Notes: generated by a model from the letters alone, not told the origin. 64,000 nt of DNA from Telopea speciosissima (GCF_018873765.1 NC_057919.1:21554698-21618697), one strand, 5' to 3'. Shown: positions 1-12,041, counted from the stretch's first letter. Translations and numbers: made by a program.

Positions 1-2100
1 TTTTTGGTGGAGGGGAGGGTAAGTAGTTCTTCATATATATGGTTGCAACTGATTAATGAGTTTTGAGGCTGTTGGCATTTAACATTGTAACAATTTTATT
101 GATTTTTATTTCTTCTATTATTGTAGGGCAGGAGCGTTCTCTGTGGGAGAGCACAAGGGCCAAGCGCTCGTGGCAACCAATGAGAGCGCATGTTGGCATC
201 TTGGGGATAGACTTTCCGCCTTTCATGGGGGCGGAACGGCCATTTCGGCCCCCACTGTGTTTGGGCGTGGCCTGCGCCCCCACCCCCTAGAGAACATTTT
301 TTCATTATTGTATATCTACATTCACTTAAAACTATAGTTGGAAAACCAGGTTTTGACAGGGCGATTTGCCCAAGTCGAGTCAAAATTTTAGAAAACCTGA
401 TCAAGAGACATGTAGACTAGGCCAGGGTAAAAGATGACGAGACTAGGTCATAAATCGTTCGAGTCAAATAAGACTCGGTATTTTTACCCGAGTCATGACA
501 AGCTTGGAGAGTTTAGTCGTTTTAAAAAAAATCATAAAGCCGATTCACTTAGAATATGAGTTGAGTAAAATAGTAAATCCATATTCTAAAATAGTAAAAA
601 CTCTCAACTCCTAAGTTATCTCCTTTTGTTCAACGGTATAAACTCAAAATGCATTGATATGTGGTTTTTTGGGGTTTTTTTTTTTTTTTTTTTTTTTTGT
701 TGGTTTTTCAATATTCTCTGTATTTTTTTATTTTTTAAACTAATTTATACATATTTATTTTATTAAAAAAATTAAAAGGCGTGACTCACCTTGACCGGGT
801 TTGATAAGGCCGAGTCACAAGGTTTTTTTGAAAGACAAGTCTAGTAAAAAAAATATGATTTTCCAACTATGATTAAAACTGGATTTGTAGATTGAATGAG
901 AAAATGCGTCATTAATGATAATGAGAGTTCAAGCGTCCTTAAATAAATGTATTTTCACATGGATGTTCATTTGGGAATGCTAATTTCAAAACATACCTTA
1001 AAATAATCCTAACTTATGAGAATGGTGGTGTTCCTACTTATTTAATTAAAATACAAAACAAGAGGTAATATAAACTAGTTTTGTGATTTGAAAAAAAAAA
1101 AGAACCATATCTCATGTGTTTGAAGTTAGTGTTTTATTATAATATTATTAAATATATGTATCATATGTTAGGGGATTTTAAAAAAAAAAATTTGGACTGC
1201 TTGGAACTGTTTAGGAACCAGAACTGGCCCACCTATTAGTTAATGGTCCTGGATCTAAAGTGTGGAACCAATTAGCTTATTGATCCGGTTCTGGTCTTGA
1301 CTCCTTAAGACTGGAACCATTAAGAAACCGGACTGATAGACCAGAATCGGACCAATTGACACCCCTGTGATCCCCCATTGAAATGATTAAACCCCTATTC
1401 TCGTAGCGTCGATGCTCCTCCCCTCCTGTGCATGGGTTTCTTGTACAAAGCAAGATGGGCTAATAGGAATTTTGTACAATAGAATGTTTGTTTTTGTGAA
1501 AATGAACAATATTTTGCCTTGTAAATATTTAGAAGCATAAGCTAGGGGGCTTTTGAAAGATTTACAATGGGGTTTGAATTTTGGATGGACTAATTCTATT
1601 TATATTTTGGAACAATTAAAATCTTTTTGTCATCATATTTTCTCTTTCTATAATTTGTTGGAATGAGGATATAATTTTCTTTTCCTATCAAAATAAAAAA
1701 AAAAAATAAAAAAAAAATAAAAATCCAATTATGGATGACAAAGCATATTCATGGCTTCTCTTCCTCGTCCTTCAGGAACCTCCCCTCTCCTTTCTTAGAT
1801 TGCTTTTTAACTTTAATAATGGGAAACGTTCACAGTTCTCACTAACTATGCCCACATGCCATTATTCAGGTTATGGCATAAAAAGGTAGTTATGGAAAAA
1901 GTAGAGGGGTATAATTGAGAAATAAGATGATACTAGCATGATTATTCTCCAGTGAAGAAGATTCTATCGGATTCCAATTCTACCCTCCACCCCTATGAAC
2001 GGGGTGGACTGATCAGAGCCCTCAGAGATCATTACTTCCGTGACATAATTAACTCATTGATTTATTTTATATTTTATTATAGAAATAATTTCTCTCCCAA
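1..2100. other. repeat-rich intergenic DNA
   Basis: No gene is recognised here. The stretch is AT-rich with several homopolymer A and T runs (for example a long T run near 670-700). Positions 1190-1365 contain wording typical of hAT-like non-autonomous elements (repeated AACCGG/CCGGTT phrases) and end in ATTGACACCCCT, the characteristic terminus of that family, but no matching start is visible. A possible family-D hairpin element lies at 138-299. Confidence 0.5.
138..299. repeat. possible MITE, GTTCTCTGTG...AGAGAAC family
   Basis: The stretch begins GTTCTCTGTG and ends CTAGAGAACAT, so its ends are inverted. The interior has the GC-rich words (TGTTTGGGCG, GGCCTGCGCCC) that recur in related elements at about 19948-20103 and 59506-59645. 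The arms are only weakly complementary, so this copy is old or partial. Confidence 0.4.
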
Positions 2101-2128
2101 ACAGGGGTAGTATCGTCATTTCAATATC

Positions 2129-2136
2129 TATATAAT
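2129..2136 (+). promoter_or_regulatory. TATA-like box upstream of the SAC51-type gene
   Basis: TATATAAT lies just upstream of a leader-like stretch that runs into a consensus donor (GTAAGT at 2355). It suits a transcription start near 2160. This is inference from motif and spacing only. Confidence 0.35.
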
Positions 2137-2354
2137 GTTAAGATGCCCCATTCTTGTGCTCTGTCAATTGCTTTTGACTCTAGTGGGTGTGTATTTCTCA
2201 GAGTTCTTGCTAAGCTTCTTATCCGTAATCCGTTTTCGTTTCTCCTTTCCCTTCCCTGTCTGGGATCTCTGATTTCGCCTTTTAAGTTTCTCCATCGAAC
2301 TGAGCAGTTGAGATCTGAAGCTTTTATCTGGGTTTCAACTTGTTTATTCTCTCT

Positions 2355-3186
2355 GTAAGTTCTTTGGTGTTTGATACTTTTGGTTCTAATGCTTCTTGTT
2401 GTTTCCTGTTTCGGTGTTTCTTCCTTTCTGTTATATTTTTGAGTAAAAGGAACGATTTTTCTCACTGTTGTACGGAGAAAATCGGTAGAAAGAAAAAACC
2501 CATTTAGATTCTAACAAGTTTAATGAAGGATATGTTTATTCCAAAGATTTTGAGTAGTTTCTGAAAAATTCTCCCTTTTAACAGTATGTTTCGGCATACA
2601 AATCGCAAGATCTGAACATCCTTACTTACCTATTGGGATTTCAAGCTCCCTCTTTATTAACTTTTTTTTTTTCCTCCAGCTTTTTTTAGAAAAAAAAAGA
2701 GGATGAAAAATAGATGCTTGATGGGTTGTTGCAAATGAATTTGGTCTAACTACCATGCCTAGCTCAAGATCTAACTCTCGTTTGAAACTATTGCAGAGAG
2801 GAGTTGAGTAGTAGCAGAAGAAATCGTCGTGGCTACTGTTGTTTGCAAAGAGAGAGTACAGCATGCGGTGGTTGAGTTTATCTGTTGATGTGTACCGGAG
2901 AGTTGTGTCTTTAAACTTGTATTGTCGAGTTATTCTGTAACTCTTCCTCTTGGATTGAACCCTGTTTCCTGACATCTTATTTTTTTGCTATCTGTCCATG
3001 GGATCCAACCTCTTCGTCGTTGTTCCTTGCTACGTCCTTAGGATTAGCTGAAATCAAGACAAGTAATACAAACCCTTTCGTTACTAGTTAATCTCGTCTG
3101 TTCTAAATCTAATCTGGGCTTGTACTTGAAGTTTAGCCTTCTTTCCGGTTTGGTCTTTTATTCGTCTGTTAGCCTCTTTCTTTCAG
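2355..3186 (+). other. proposed first leader intron of the SAC51-type gene
   Basis: GTAAGT at 2355 and a pyrimidine-rich tract ending TTTCAG at 3186 bound a leader intron of about 830 bp before the exon carrying the conserved uORF. An alternative acceptor (GGGTAG) lies about 20 bp downstream. No coding role is proposed. Confidence 0.4.
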
Positions 3187-3241
3187 TTGTCATCTGGTTT
3201 CTGGGTAGATTGTGGGGTGTTTAAAAGGGTCAAAAGAAGTT

Positions 3242-3571
3242 ATGGTAAGCCAAGCAGCGAGCCAAACAAGATTCCGGGCTTTGAAACATGAGAATGGGAT
3301 TGCTGGGAGCGCGACCATTATAGTTAGAGTAATAGCATGCTTTCAACCGTTGCAGGATTGTCAGGTGAGTAAAGGAAAATTAATCTTGTTCTGTATCTGT
3401 TTCTATAATGGGATCTGTAATCGTTTCTGAGCTAGAGAGAGGTTGATTATGCAAATAGTCTCTGCAGTCTTAATTTCTCTTTTTGTTATGGAGACTTGTA
3501 ATAATAAAAACTGTTCTTTCCTGTGATGCCAGGCTGAATACTTTCGTCATTTACTCAAGCCCGTTACGTAG
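3242..3571 (+). CDS. conserved peptide uORF of the SAC51 family, split by an intron
   Basis: A 53-codon upstream ORF starts at ATG 3242 and is interrupted by an intron at 3365-3532 (GTGAGT...GCCAG). Exon 1 gives 41 codons and exon 2 (3533-3571) gives 12 plus TAG. The peptide starts MVSQAASQTRFRALKHENG, has IACFQPLQDCQ at the splice junction and ends LLKPVT. This is the hallmark peptide of the SAC51/SACL uORF. In Arabidopsis this uORF represses translation of the main ORF, and thermospermine relieves the repression. The recognition rests on the peptide, which stays in frame and free of stops only when the intron is removed. It ends 217 bp before the main ATG in genomic distance, with another probable leader intron between them. 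Confidence 0.93.
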
Positions 3572-3674
3572 ATATACTTTGTGATTTGCATCTTTGAATT
3601 AAGCTGGAGGTTGTAGTTATTTTCGTTAATCCTGAGAGAGGCAGCAAACAAGCCATTTGTAACCATTACTTCTG

Positions 3675-3771
3675 GTAAGGTTCCAAGACCTTGATGCTAG
3701 AAATGGATGTAACTTGTTTTCGATTCTTAGATCAACCAGTTGTAATATCTTTGTGTTTTTCTGCGTCTCAG
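3675..3771 (+). other. proposed leader intron between uORF and main ORF
   Basis: GTAAGG at 3675 and TCTCAG ending at 3771 bound a 97-bp candidate intron. Removing it would place the main ATG (3789) much closer to the uORF stop. It is not confirmed by any transcript. Confidence 0.45.
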
Positions 3772-3788
3772 GTGATTGTGTTAGTTGA

Positions 3789-5039
3789 ATGGGAAAGAAC
3801 TGTGATTCTTGGATTCATCAGCAGCATTCTGCCTTGCAATCACCCTTTCAAAACTGCATGAGCCCTCCTCTGAGTTTGGGGCTTGAAAATACATTCCCTG
3901 CTTATGCAAACCCCCAGACTGGCATGGCTTCTGCTAATGACACTATGCCATTGCCAGGGTTTGCATTTCCTGAATTGGGCAACTTGAAAACGGCCCAACC
4001 AGTTGAACAGCAAGGGTGGTTCTATTGCTTACCACGCCATCGGCATGCTGCCTTTGCTCCCCCTGATTGCATTGCCAAAGACAAATTTTCTGCACTTCCA
4101 CATGGATGTTTTAGCCAGGCGACAGCCGCTCCCAATGCAGAACCAGCTTCTGTTCAGAAGCAATTCCATTGGCAGGCAGCCTTTGCTTCATCGGATTGCA
4201 TTGCTAAAGACAAGTTTTCTGCATTTCCTAATGGATATTTTGGTCAGGTGGCAGCCACACCCAATGCAGAAGCAGGTTCTGTTCAGAAGCGATTCCTTGT
4301 TTTCGATCACTCTGGGAATCAAACAAGCTTCTTTATCAGTTCTGTGATTGCACCTACAATTCCATTCCAACACCAGAGTTGTAAGATTCCTAGCCAGTTT
4401 GATGCTAAAGGAATACATGAAGAACTGGCAGCTAATAGGGATCCAATCTATCAATCTGGGCCTGTTATTGTTTCAGATGGATTGAATGAAAATCACGAGA
4501 GTGATGGTGGGAGTGAAATGCGTGAAGACACAGAAGAACTCAATGCTCTATTGTACTCGGATGATGAATATGAAGATACTGGCTGTAGTGAAGAAGATGA
4601 TGAGGTAGCTAGCACTGGTCATTCCCCTAGTGAAATGACAGGCCACGAGAAGCAAGAAGAAGAAGAAGAAGAAGTTGCTAGTTCAGGTGGCCCAAATAAG
4701 AAGAGGAAACTTCTTGATGGAGAACATGAAGCAACATGTTCAGTCATGGACACTGCAAATTCAGCAAAACCCAATGGTTTGTTGTTGGAGTACGAGGACG
4801 ATGCAGAATCAAGCTGCATTAGAGGCAGGGCCCAGGGAGGAAAGATGGGTGCATTGCCGCTGGGTCAGAAGCGGTTAAGGAAGGAAAGGATAAGGGAAAC
4901 TGTGAGCATTCTGCAGAACATAATTCCTGGTGGGAAGGGCAAGGATGCAGCAATGGTCCTTGACGAAGCAATCCAGTACTTGAGATCTCTGAAGGTTAAA
5001 GCCAAAGCTCTTGGGACCTCTACTACTATTCTCAATTAG
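3789..5039 (+). CDS. SAC51: SAC51-type atypical bHLH protein (bHLH143/145 group)
   Basis: This 416-residue intronless main ORF encodes a nuclear bHLH regulator of the SAC51/SACL group. In Arabidopsis SAC51 counteracts loss of the thermospermine synthase ACL5 and limits excess xylem differentiation. Residues 359-408 hold the bHLH (GQKRLRKERIRETV...LDEAIQYLRSLK). The basic part lacks the usual H-E-R DNA-contact residues, as in other members, so it probably works through dimers and not by direct E-box binding. The family motif FLVFDHSGNQTSFF follows residue 172, and residues about 225-300 are very acidic, with an EEEEEE run. Residues 87-129 and 130-172 form a 43-residue tandem repeat. The start is supported by family N-terminal similarity and by the uORF upstream. 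Translation is expected to be controlled by the conserved uORF (3242-3571). NPH3 is the next gene, in convergent orientation. Confidence 0.9.
   Translation: MGKNCDSWIHQQHSALQSPFQNCMSPPLSLGLENTFPAYANPQTGMASANDTMPLPGFAFPELGNLKTAQPVEQQGWFYCLPRHRHAAFAPPDCIAKDKFSALPHGCFSQATAAPNAEPASVQKQFHWQAAFASSDCIAKDKFSAFPNGYFGQVAATPNAEAGSVQKRFLVFDHSGNQTSFFISSVIAPTIPFQHQSCKIPSQFDAKGIHEELAANRDPIYQSGPVIVSDGLNENHESDGGSEMREDTEELNALLYSDDEYEDTGCSEEDDEVASTGHSPSEMTGHEKQEEEEEEVASSGGPNKKRKLLDGEHEATCSVMDTANSAKPNGLLLEYEDDAESSCIRGRAQGGKMGALPLGQKRLRKERIRETVSILQNIIPGGKGKDAAMVLDEAIQYLRSLKVKAKALGTSTTILN
4047..4304 (+). repeat. 129-bp in-frame tandem duplication inside the SAC51-type ORF
   Basis: Two 129-bp units (4047-4175 and 4176-4304) encode 43-residue repeats that share DCIAKDKFSA, PNAE and SVQK, with substitutions between them. 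The period is an exact multiple of three, so the frame is kept. Confidence 0.85.
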
Positions 5040-6338
5040 AGAGATCTTCCCTGTACCAGTAGACCAGTAGTTAGTCATGGTTGTGTTGTATGACTTTAGA
5101 TGCAGTATTAGACTATTAGTATCGTAGTAGCCTTATGGTGGATTTGCTCTTCAGGATAACGAGTATCTATAGTCTCAAATCCAAAGCCCAGATGAAAGAA
5201 AAGGGTGGTGAGTGAGAGAAACTGAGAAAGCTCTAAGCTGATCAGTCTTCTACTATTCCTGACTTGAAATGATTATAGTTGGGAATCAGTAGTTTCTGCA
5301 ATTGGGGCGGCCTGGTTCTTCCCGTGGGAATACTGGATGATGCCCTAATTAAGAGTTTTGAGGAAGGGGAAGTGTTCATCATAAGTTCATGTGAATGATG
5401 ATTCAGTTGGAAGGGAAAATGGTGTTTTTGTCTGATTGACCCAGAAAATGATTAATTGGTGTGTAAATTTTCTAGGGCTGTGAGAAAGCTACCCAAGGTT
5501 GGAATTGATGAACTGATGTGGGGGAACTGTGGATATGATGAGCCGATGATCCTGTTGAAGGGGTGGTGGTGGTGGGTCATAGGATAAGAAGCGTGCATGC
5601 GCGTTCGGTGGAATTGGGTCCCATTATTCAAGCCCTTCTCTCTCCCTTCCCTTTCTTTTTGTTCTCTTTTGAATCATGTTTTACTGTTTGTGAACTTTTA
5701 AGAGTTGGATATGGTTTGTCTAAAATTACGCTGTTGTAAAGTCATAGAAAGCATGAAGGAAGGAAGGAAGGAAGGAAGGAAGGAAAGAAAGGGAGGGCTT
5801 TGGTGATTAATGGGGACAAACTCGAGAAGGGGTTGGGGAAGAGTCTCCATCATGTCTCTTTGTTGTGGGTCCTATTGGGGGCCCCATTACCAACCCATTA
5901 TTATACTGAGTAGAAGTATATTTTATGTAACTTTTCTTTTGTATTCCACTGGGTTAATTATGATAATGATATTTCTCCTTGATGTCTCACTCTCTTCTTA
6001 TGGTTCTTATGATAATGATCATCATCATCATAATGTTTTCTTTCTTTCTTTCTTTTTGTAACAAATAAATAAGGATTTCTTTCTTTCATGGGTATCTTTT
6101 TAAGGGTATGTTATGAGAAATGAGTAATGAGTTAGGGTTGATTTAAAAGTATGTGATGTGCTGTTCACCTGGTTGGTTGTCTTTATGCAAATGTAATTAC
6201 ATTGCTGCATGCACGCTTATAGAATGAGAAAGCGATGTGGGGATTCTTGGTCTGCTCTGGTGGCCAAAGTCTAATGTTGTGAGGCTTCATTTCACACTTG
6301 ATGGTATATTAGGTGACCAAGTTGCAAAAGCAAAAGAC
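5040..6338. other. 3' UTR and intergenic DNA
   Basis: The sequence after the SAC51-type stop presumably includes its 3' UTR, but no clear polyadenylation site stands out. A (GGAA)n microsatellite lies at about 5756-5785. Nothing else is recognised. Confidence 0.4.
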
Positions 6339-6695
6339 TAGGGGTGTCAATTGGCCTGGCCGGGCCAGGCCAGTTTCGGTCGAGCCAAATCGGACGTCCC
6401 TACTTTAGGAACTTGCACCTTGACCACTGACCACTGACCAGCCCGTTCAAGTAATTGGGCCTCGTAGTATGCTGGGCATGGTTCCATTTATAAATGGTTG
6501 GTCGGGTAACGGTTCTTAAGTAGGCTAAATGGGCTTTAAATGTGTCGGACTGAGCAAAATGGACTATAAATGGGTCATAAATGGACCCTTGCACCGAGAA
6601 CGACCGACTGTTATTCGGGCTGGGCTCAAGCCCGACACGTTTACTAAATGGGCAGGGCCGGTCTCTGGCGTGTGGGCCTGAAATTGACACCCCTG
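6339..6695. mobile_element. hAT-like non-autonomous element
   Basis: The ends are inverted: TAGGGGTGTCAATT at the left and AATTGACACCCCTG at the right. They are flanked by AAAAGAC at 6332-6338 and 6696-6702, consistent with the roughly 8-bp target duplication of hAT elements. The interior is GC-rich and full of GGCC/CCGG words, with no coding potential. A relative lies at about 40091-40528. Confidence 0.7.
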
Positions 6696-6730
6696 AAAAG
6701 ACCTATGAAAAGAAAAGTTGCAAATTTTCT

Positions 6731-6900
6731 CCTCTCAGGTTCCCTGCCCAGTCAGGTTCGTAGGTTCCTCTCATAGGGAGGGCAGAAATGACGACCTCAC
6801 CCCACCCGGGCAGTGTGTTCGGGCCTGGGGTGAGGTCGTCATTTCTGATCCCCTATGAGAGGAACCTACGAACCTGACCGGGCAGGGAACTTGAGAAGAG
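6731..6900. mobile_element. hairpin MITE, family A copy 1
   Basis: This is a nearly complete inverted repeat: CTCAGGTTCCCTGCC and CAGGTTCGTAGGTTCCTCTC on the left are matched in reverse complement on the right. The short loop contains GGGCAGTGTGTTCGGGC. A second copy with the same arms lies at 41167-41334. Confidence 0.85.
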
Positions 6901-9900
6901 CTAGATTCGGAAAGTTGCAACTGATCAATGCAGCCAATGGCAATCGTTAACATGGCATGCCCAGTTGGCATGGAAGAATGAGTCTCTCTCTCTCTCTCTG
7001 GTGTTAGAAATTAGGGAACGAAATGCAGCTAAAGAAAGGTTGGGAGTGGCAGAGAGTAGGTTTGGTGTTTTGGATTGAATGGTCTAAAGCTGTCTGTCTC
7101 TATTGTTATTCAGGCACTCTTCTAAGGCATGCTATACAGAGATTTGGAGAATGATTGGTTGGCCAGTAAGCCAGTGTCTTATACGTTCCTTTATTGCATA
7201 TATGACTATATGAGTGTGGCTCTTGGAAGCCACTGCCATTGGGCATTAGTGGGTGCGCTCTATTCAAAATTAAAAAAAAGAGTTATAATGCATGAGCGCA
7301 CTGAGTTAGTTCGAGTTTAAAGACTAGTTGAGTTGATCAATTGTTGTTTACATATGTACCTCTTAAATTAAATATATAAAATTTGTTTCTCTCTGTCTCT
7401 CTCTCTCCCTCTCTCCAAAACAATGGGTGGTGCTTCTAGCTCAATGTTTTGACTTCAATCGCCATCAATCAGGACTGGTTCAAAGCTTAAATCATGGAAC
7501 ATATGAGGAAGACTATCTTTCCTATAATTGCATGACATTAAGGTATTTTGGAGCTTCGCTGCTAGGAGTTGATATTTTATTTAATGGGTTTTTAATAAAA
7601 GAGTTTCCAAAATATCGTATCTCCCTATTGAAATTGTGCTTTTCGTTCTGTATGGTTTTGTCCGTACTGTTGTTTTCTTGTGTTTTGTTTTTTTAGGTAA
7701 TGCATTTTTGTATGAGATGTATAGTCCCACATTGAAAGTCGATGAGTTAAAAAAGAGACATATACATAGTTATTGGAATTATAAAGACAGTGTTTTGAAA
7801 GAAAGTGTTTATCTTCGCAGGAGGAAGGACACTAGCTTCACTTCAAAACACATACTCTTTTAATTCTTAGAGGCCTTAAATGATTAATGTGTGAGACAAT
7901 CCCATTCGTATAAATATGTCTATGTGCATAACTGCATTCCTATCCATTGGAACCAATGGACACACTCATTCCATGGGATACCTCAAAGGGGTGTATACTC
8001 TTCTATAAATAGAGGGAGTGCGTGCCTTCAAATGCTAATGCACAAATTCGTGTTCTCTCTCTTTCTCTTATTACATACTTTAATGCTGCCCGTTTTCTTG
8101 TAAAACCATTATATGGTGTCTTGACGATTGTATTGCATCCAAATTTGGCTTGAGCACAACTCTGACATACTCAAAAGGGCGCATCAAATGAGTGCACTTG
8201 CTGCTGAAAGCCAAAGAATGTACCATATTGGAGACAGTTTTACATTCAAATTCGGTTGCACAAAAAATGACAAATACTGACTTTAGGAGAGTGGCAAGTG
8301 GCACGTCTTAGCCTTCCATCTTCATCTTAAACAAGGACTCAAGTTTGTCACACTCTTCTACAGGATTCTTACAACAGATAAGTGATTCTCATATAAAATC
8401 TATACCTATTTCACAACAATTAATGATGAGACTCACTATTCCAGAATCCAATTATAGAGTCAATTCACTACCATGAATGAAAAGATTTCTCTCTTCACCC
8501 TGGATGATGGATGACTAAAAACTTTCCAAGTTGAATATTGAACAAAATTTGTAAAACTCTTTATCTTCACATGGGAAATAAGATTTTGGCAGAGGATTGC
8601 TTTAAGTAAGCGAGCGGTCTTGCCCCAATGAGAGGGGTGGGATAGGAGGGGCAAGTGATCCTTTCCCATGGGGGGGGGGGGGGGGGAGGGAGATAGATAG
8701 ATGTACGTAGGGTGGGCACCCCCACGGCGTGTCCAACCTTTTCCCTAAGATTTATTGCTGAAGAGATATATGATTATGTGGATGAATTATACAATTAGTA
8801 TTGCAGTCCCAAGACACACCATTTAGAACATATATGGAGAAAGACTAAACTTGTAACCAGTTTAAGCTCCATCTTAAGTGTGGACCTTGCTTATGGAAGA
8901 GGAGCAGAAGAGTGAAAGACTAAACTTGTAACCACAAGAGCTAAGAAACCCATTGGGCCGGACCACCCATTTGAAAACTTATAACTAACAGATTTGGTTC
9001 CTCAAACCGGCTCAAACTGCCAATGGAACCAAAAGTTCCACATTGGGTTCCGCAAGTCAGCTATGACTACAATGTTGAAATTAAATTAGTGCTTTAATTT
9101 AGTGGATAAATTGTGCCAGGGTTCTTTACACGGCCCATATAGGAAGCCTTTTTTTGTGGTCCATAATAGGGGTGTGAAGGTGTCAATCGGTTGGTTCAGT
9201 CCGATTTTGATCGGGTTGAATCAGTTTCGGGATGAAAATGGATGAAACCAATAAGAGAAGGTTTAGTTTCAGTTTGGGTTTGATTTATTTTGGGTTTTCT
9301 TTTGTCGAGTTGCTATCAATTTAATATCAGGTTTGGTCCGGTTTAAATTCAGTTTAACATATATATACATAATGATGGAGAAAAAAAAACACATTCGTTT
9401 TTATGGTTTTCGGATTGATATCGGTTTGGTTTTGGTATCGGTTCGATTTTCCATATTTGATGTGGTTTTCGTTCGTTCCGGTGCTGTCCAGTTTGCAGCT
9501 GATTGTATAATATCTCAAACTGAAGCCGGTCCATTAAGAAATCAGTTCGGTTAGGTTTGATTTTTCCGTCGATTTGACCAAAAAAAAACAAATTCCCCTC
9601 CTCACCTTCCAAAACTTTCCTGTTTCAATGGAGGCTGATTCTGATATCGACATTTATACAACAAAACACGGATCAAACAAAGAGGTAAGATAAAAAAAGA
9701 CTTTTTGGTTGCGAGCGCATGGAGTTTAGTTGTGGGTTAACATTAGAATATTACTTGGTTCGAGCTAGCTACTGGTTTTACTTTACTACCTATATCCGAT
9801 AATTATTACTAATTTTGTTTTTTTTTTGTTTTTTTTTTTTTGGTGTCTTTCATGCTGAGACTTTAGCTGCAAATCTAGAAATTCTGCTGTTGTTAATTCT

Positions 9901-11458
9901 GTTATTGTGGGAGTAATATACCTGAAGAAACTAAGGTTTGTAGGATCTTGAATCTGCCCTGAATCAGAGGTTCTAAATGGTCAATAGAGAAATGGGGAAA
10001 GATATGTTTGTGGGTATCTATTTTGGAGACAACCTTTGGTGATGTCTCTTCTTCTCTTATAAACAGAGAAGAGGTTCAGCCATTTGTCTCACTATTACTA
10101 ATAATTTCTGAGATAATCCCAACTTTTATTTTTTTAAGGTTTTTTTTTTCTCAGTATTTTCAAGTTCGTGATTTTGTGTACGATTTTTAAGTTCAGATAA
10201 GTTTTTATAACTCTTATCTATATTTCAGATTGTTTCTATCAGGCCATCTCTAAAGCTGAATTTCAAGGAGAGATCATGTTAGTTGGGGTATTTGTTGTAA
10301 GATATTTCCAAAGTTATATTGGGCTACCCTAGCTATTGGTGTGGGTCCATGGGCATAAAACCCGGCTTGAGACCACTTTGAGGTTGATGGAGGTATACTA
10401 GTCATTTCCATTGTGGGGGGTGGACAAGAATTAAGGTTTTGTATTATAAGTATAAGATTGGGGTCCATGCAATCAATTGATCTCATTCTTTGTTCTTCTT
10501 ACCAAGAATTTGAGAAGTGCATGTGAGACAAGAAGACTGGAGAAGATCCTAACCAAGATTTTCGTTCGTGTTCATTGTGGGGAACTTTACCAAATCTTCT
10601 TCAACATACGTGGGTGCAAGATACACACTGTTTCTCCTGTTTTCTTTATTCAATCATGTTCTAATTCACTGTATGGATTTGATTTAGGATTTCACAAGAC
10701 CCAAGAAATTTCTAATACTTGTTTGTTTTTCTCCCATTCATATCTGGTCTCATGCTTTCCTAACTTTTTGAGGAGTGATGCGACTCTTAAGAAAGTGCAG
10801 AAAGATGATGGTCATAGAATATAAGCAGGTTGATGAACAGAAAAGTTCAAACAACTGGCTATATCCAAGTTTAGATTCTATGCATGGATTTTCAGTCATC
10901 ACTAAAGACTGCTTGACAACATGAATAATTCATCCAATGTTCTTGTCTTTTAATTTCTCCTCTTTATTCATCCCCCAAAGAACCAAAGTTCTCTGTTTTT
11001 CAATGCTAAATTTATGCTTCATTCAAACTATTCCAGTGTTAAATTATTTCCCCTTTTGAAATGAAATACTAAACAGAAGAATTATAAGAAAACTCAAAGG
11101 TGACACAAACAAAGATGCAACTCACAGACTTCTCAACTAGTAATCATTTAAACTCAAAGAAGCATCTCTCTCAGCTCTTGGGGTCAGCTCTATGAATTTT
11201 ATTCTGCCATTCCACTTAAAGCCATTGAAGCTGCATACTTCTTGATGCTCATTTGCCTTCTCACCACTTCAACCCATGCCATTTTCAGTCTTCCCTTTTC
11301 CTTTGCCATCTCCTGTTTGCCAGATCACAGTTGAAGTAATGGCTATTAAAAGAGAATTTTCCAAGAAGAAGAAAAAAAACAGAAGAACCAAGAAACGCAA
11401 AGAATTGAACTGTCTAGTATCACTCCCTGTAACCTTAAAACCCTGTCTACCTCATTGT
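6901..11458. other. intergenic DNA, no gene recognised
   Basis: There are no convincing coding exons. Notable items are a CT microsatellite near 6983, a 17-base G run at 8670-8686 and an hAT-like fragment starting near 9170 (GGGGTGTGAAGGTGTCAATCGG). Two stretches have the look of solo LTRs (near 7700-8100, with AGTCCCACATTG and TATAAATAGAGGG, and near 10275-10650), but no matching ends were found. The last few hundred bases probably include the NPH3 3' UTR. Confidence 0.45.
8670..8686 (+). repeat. 17-base poly(G) run
   Basis: This is an uninterrupted G tract in intergenic DNA, followed by GATA repeats. Confidence 0.7.
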
Positions 11459-12041
11459 TCAGGAAATAGAATTCCTCCACCTTCTGGTAGGCTTTCTTGT
11501 CTGTCCTGCTGCAGTTGGCATCTGTGACCCAATGTCCTGGGTCTCCAAAGCAGTCATTTTAGTGAATTTACTCAGCTTCTTCCACCCAGTGGTCCATGCT
11601 GATGACTGCTTTTGCTTTGGCATCTTATCAAACTGTCTCTGCATGTTTTCCATGTCATGCTGAAGCTCAAGGTACTTTGTCTTGATGCTCTCAAGTTCGA
11701 ACTTAAGTGTGTTAATGTCCTTTTTTGCTGTTGCCCATCCCTCTTGGAAGGATTGTGGAGTCCCTTCAAGCAAGGCCTTGCGAGCAGATATTATTGGCTG
11801 GTAATGAGATTCTCCAGTTTCGTTCAGGGAGTTATTTGCTATGGCATTGCTTATCTTTACTTGTTCAGAGAATAGGACCTGCATCACTACTCTCAGTGGA
11901 AGCCTTTCATTTTGTGCAGCATGCATACAAGCATCCATGGACAGTTTCTGACAGTCCATCACACGACAGAGCCTCTTTCTCTCATGTTCAGAGAGTGTTG
12001 GATGAGCCTGTGAGTTTATAAAAAGAAATAAAAATCCAATC

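Noticed and set aside
2121-2465. Open frames on both strands in the SAC51 leader
   Set aside because: They lie in the leader exon and intron, have no recognisable similarity and are explained by base composition.
7690-8103. Possible solo LTR with AGTCCCACATTG and TATAAATAGAGGG
   Set aside because: The wording is LTR-like, but no defined ends or flanking duplication could be found.
10275-10650. Possible solo LTR starting TGTTAG
   Set aside because: No matching CTAACA end or target duplication was seen.
11572-12021. Open frames overlapping NPH3 exon 4 on the other strand or in other frames
   Set aside because: They are shadows of the NPH3 coding exon, with no similarity to known proteins.
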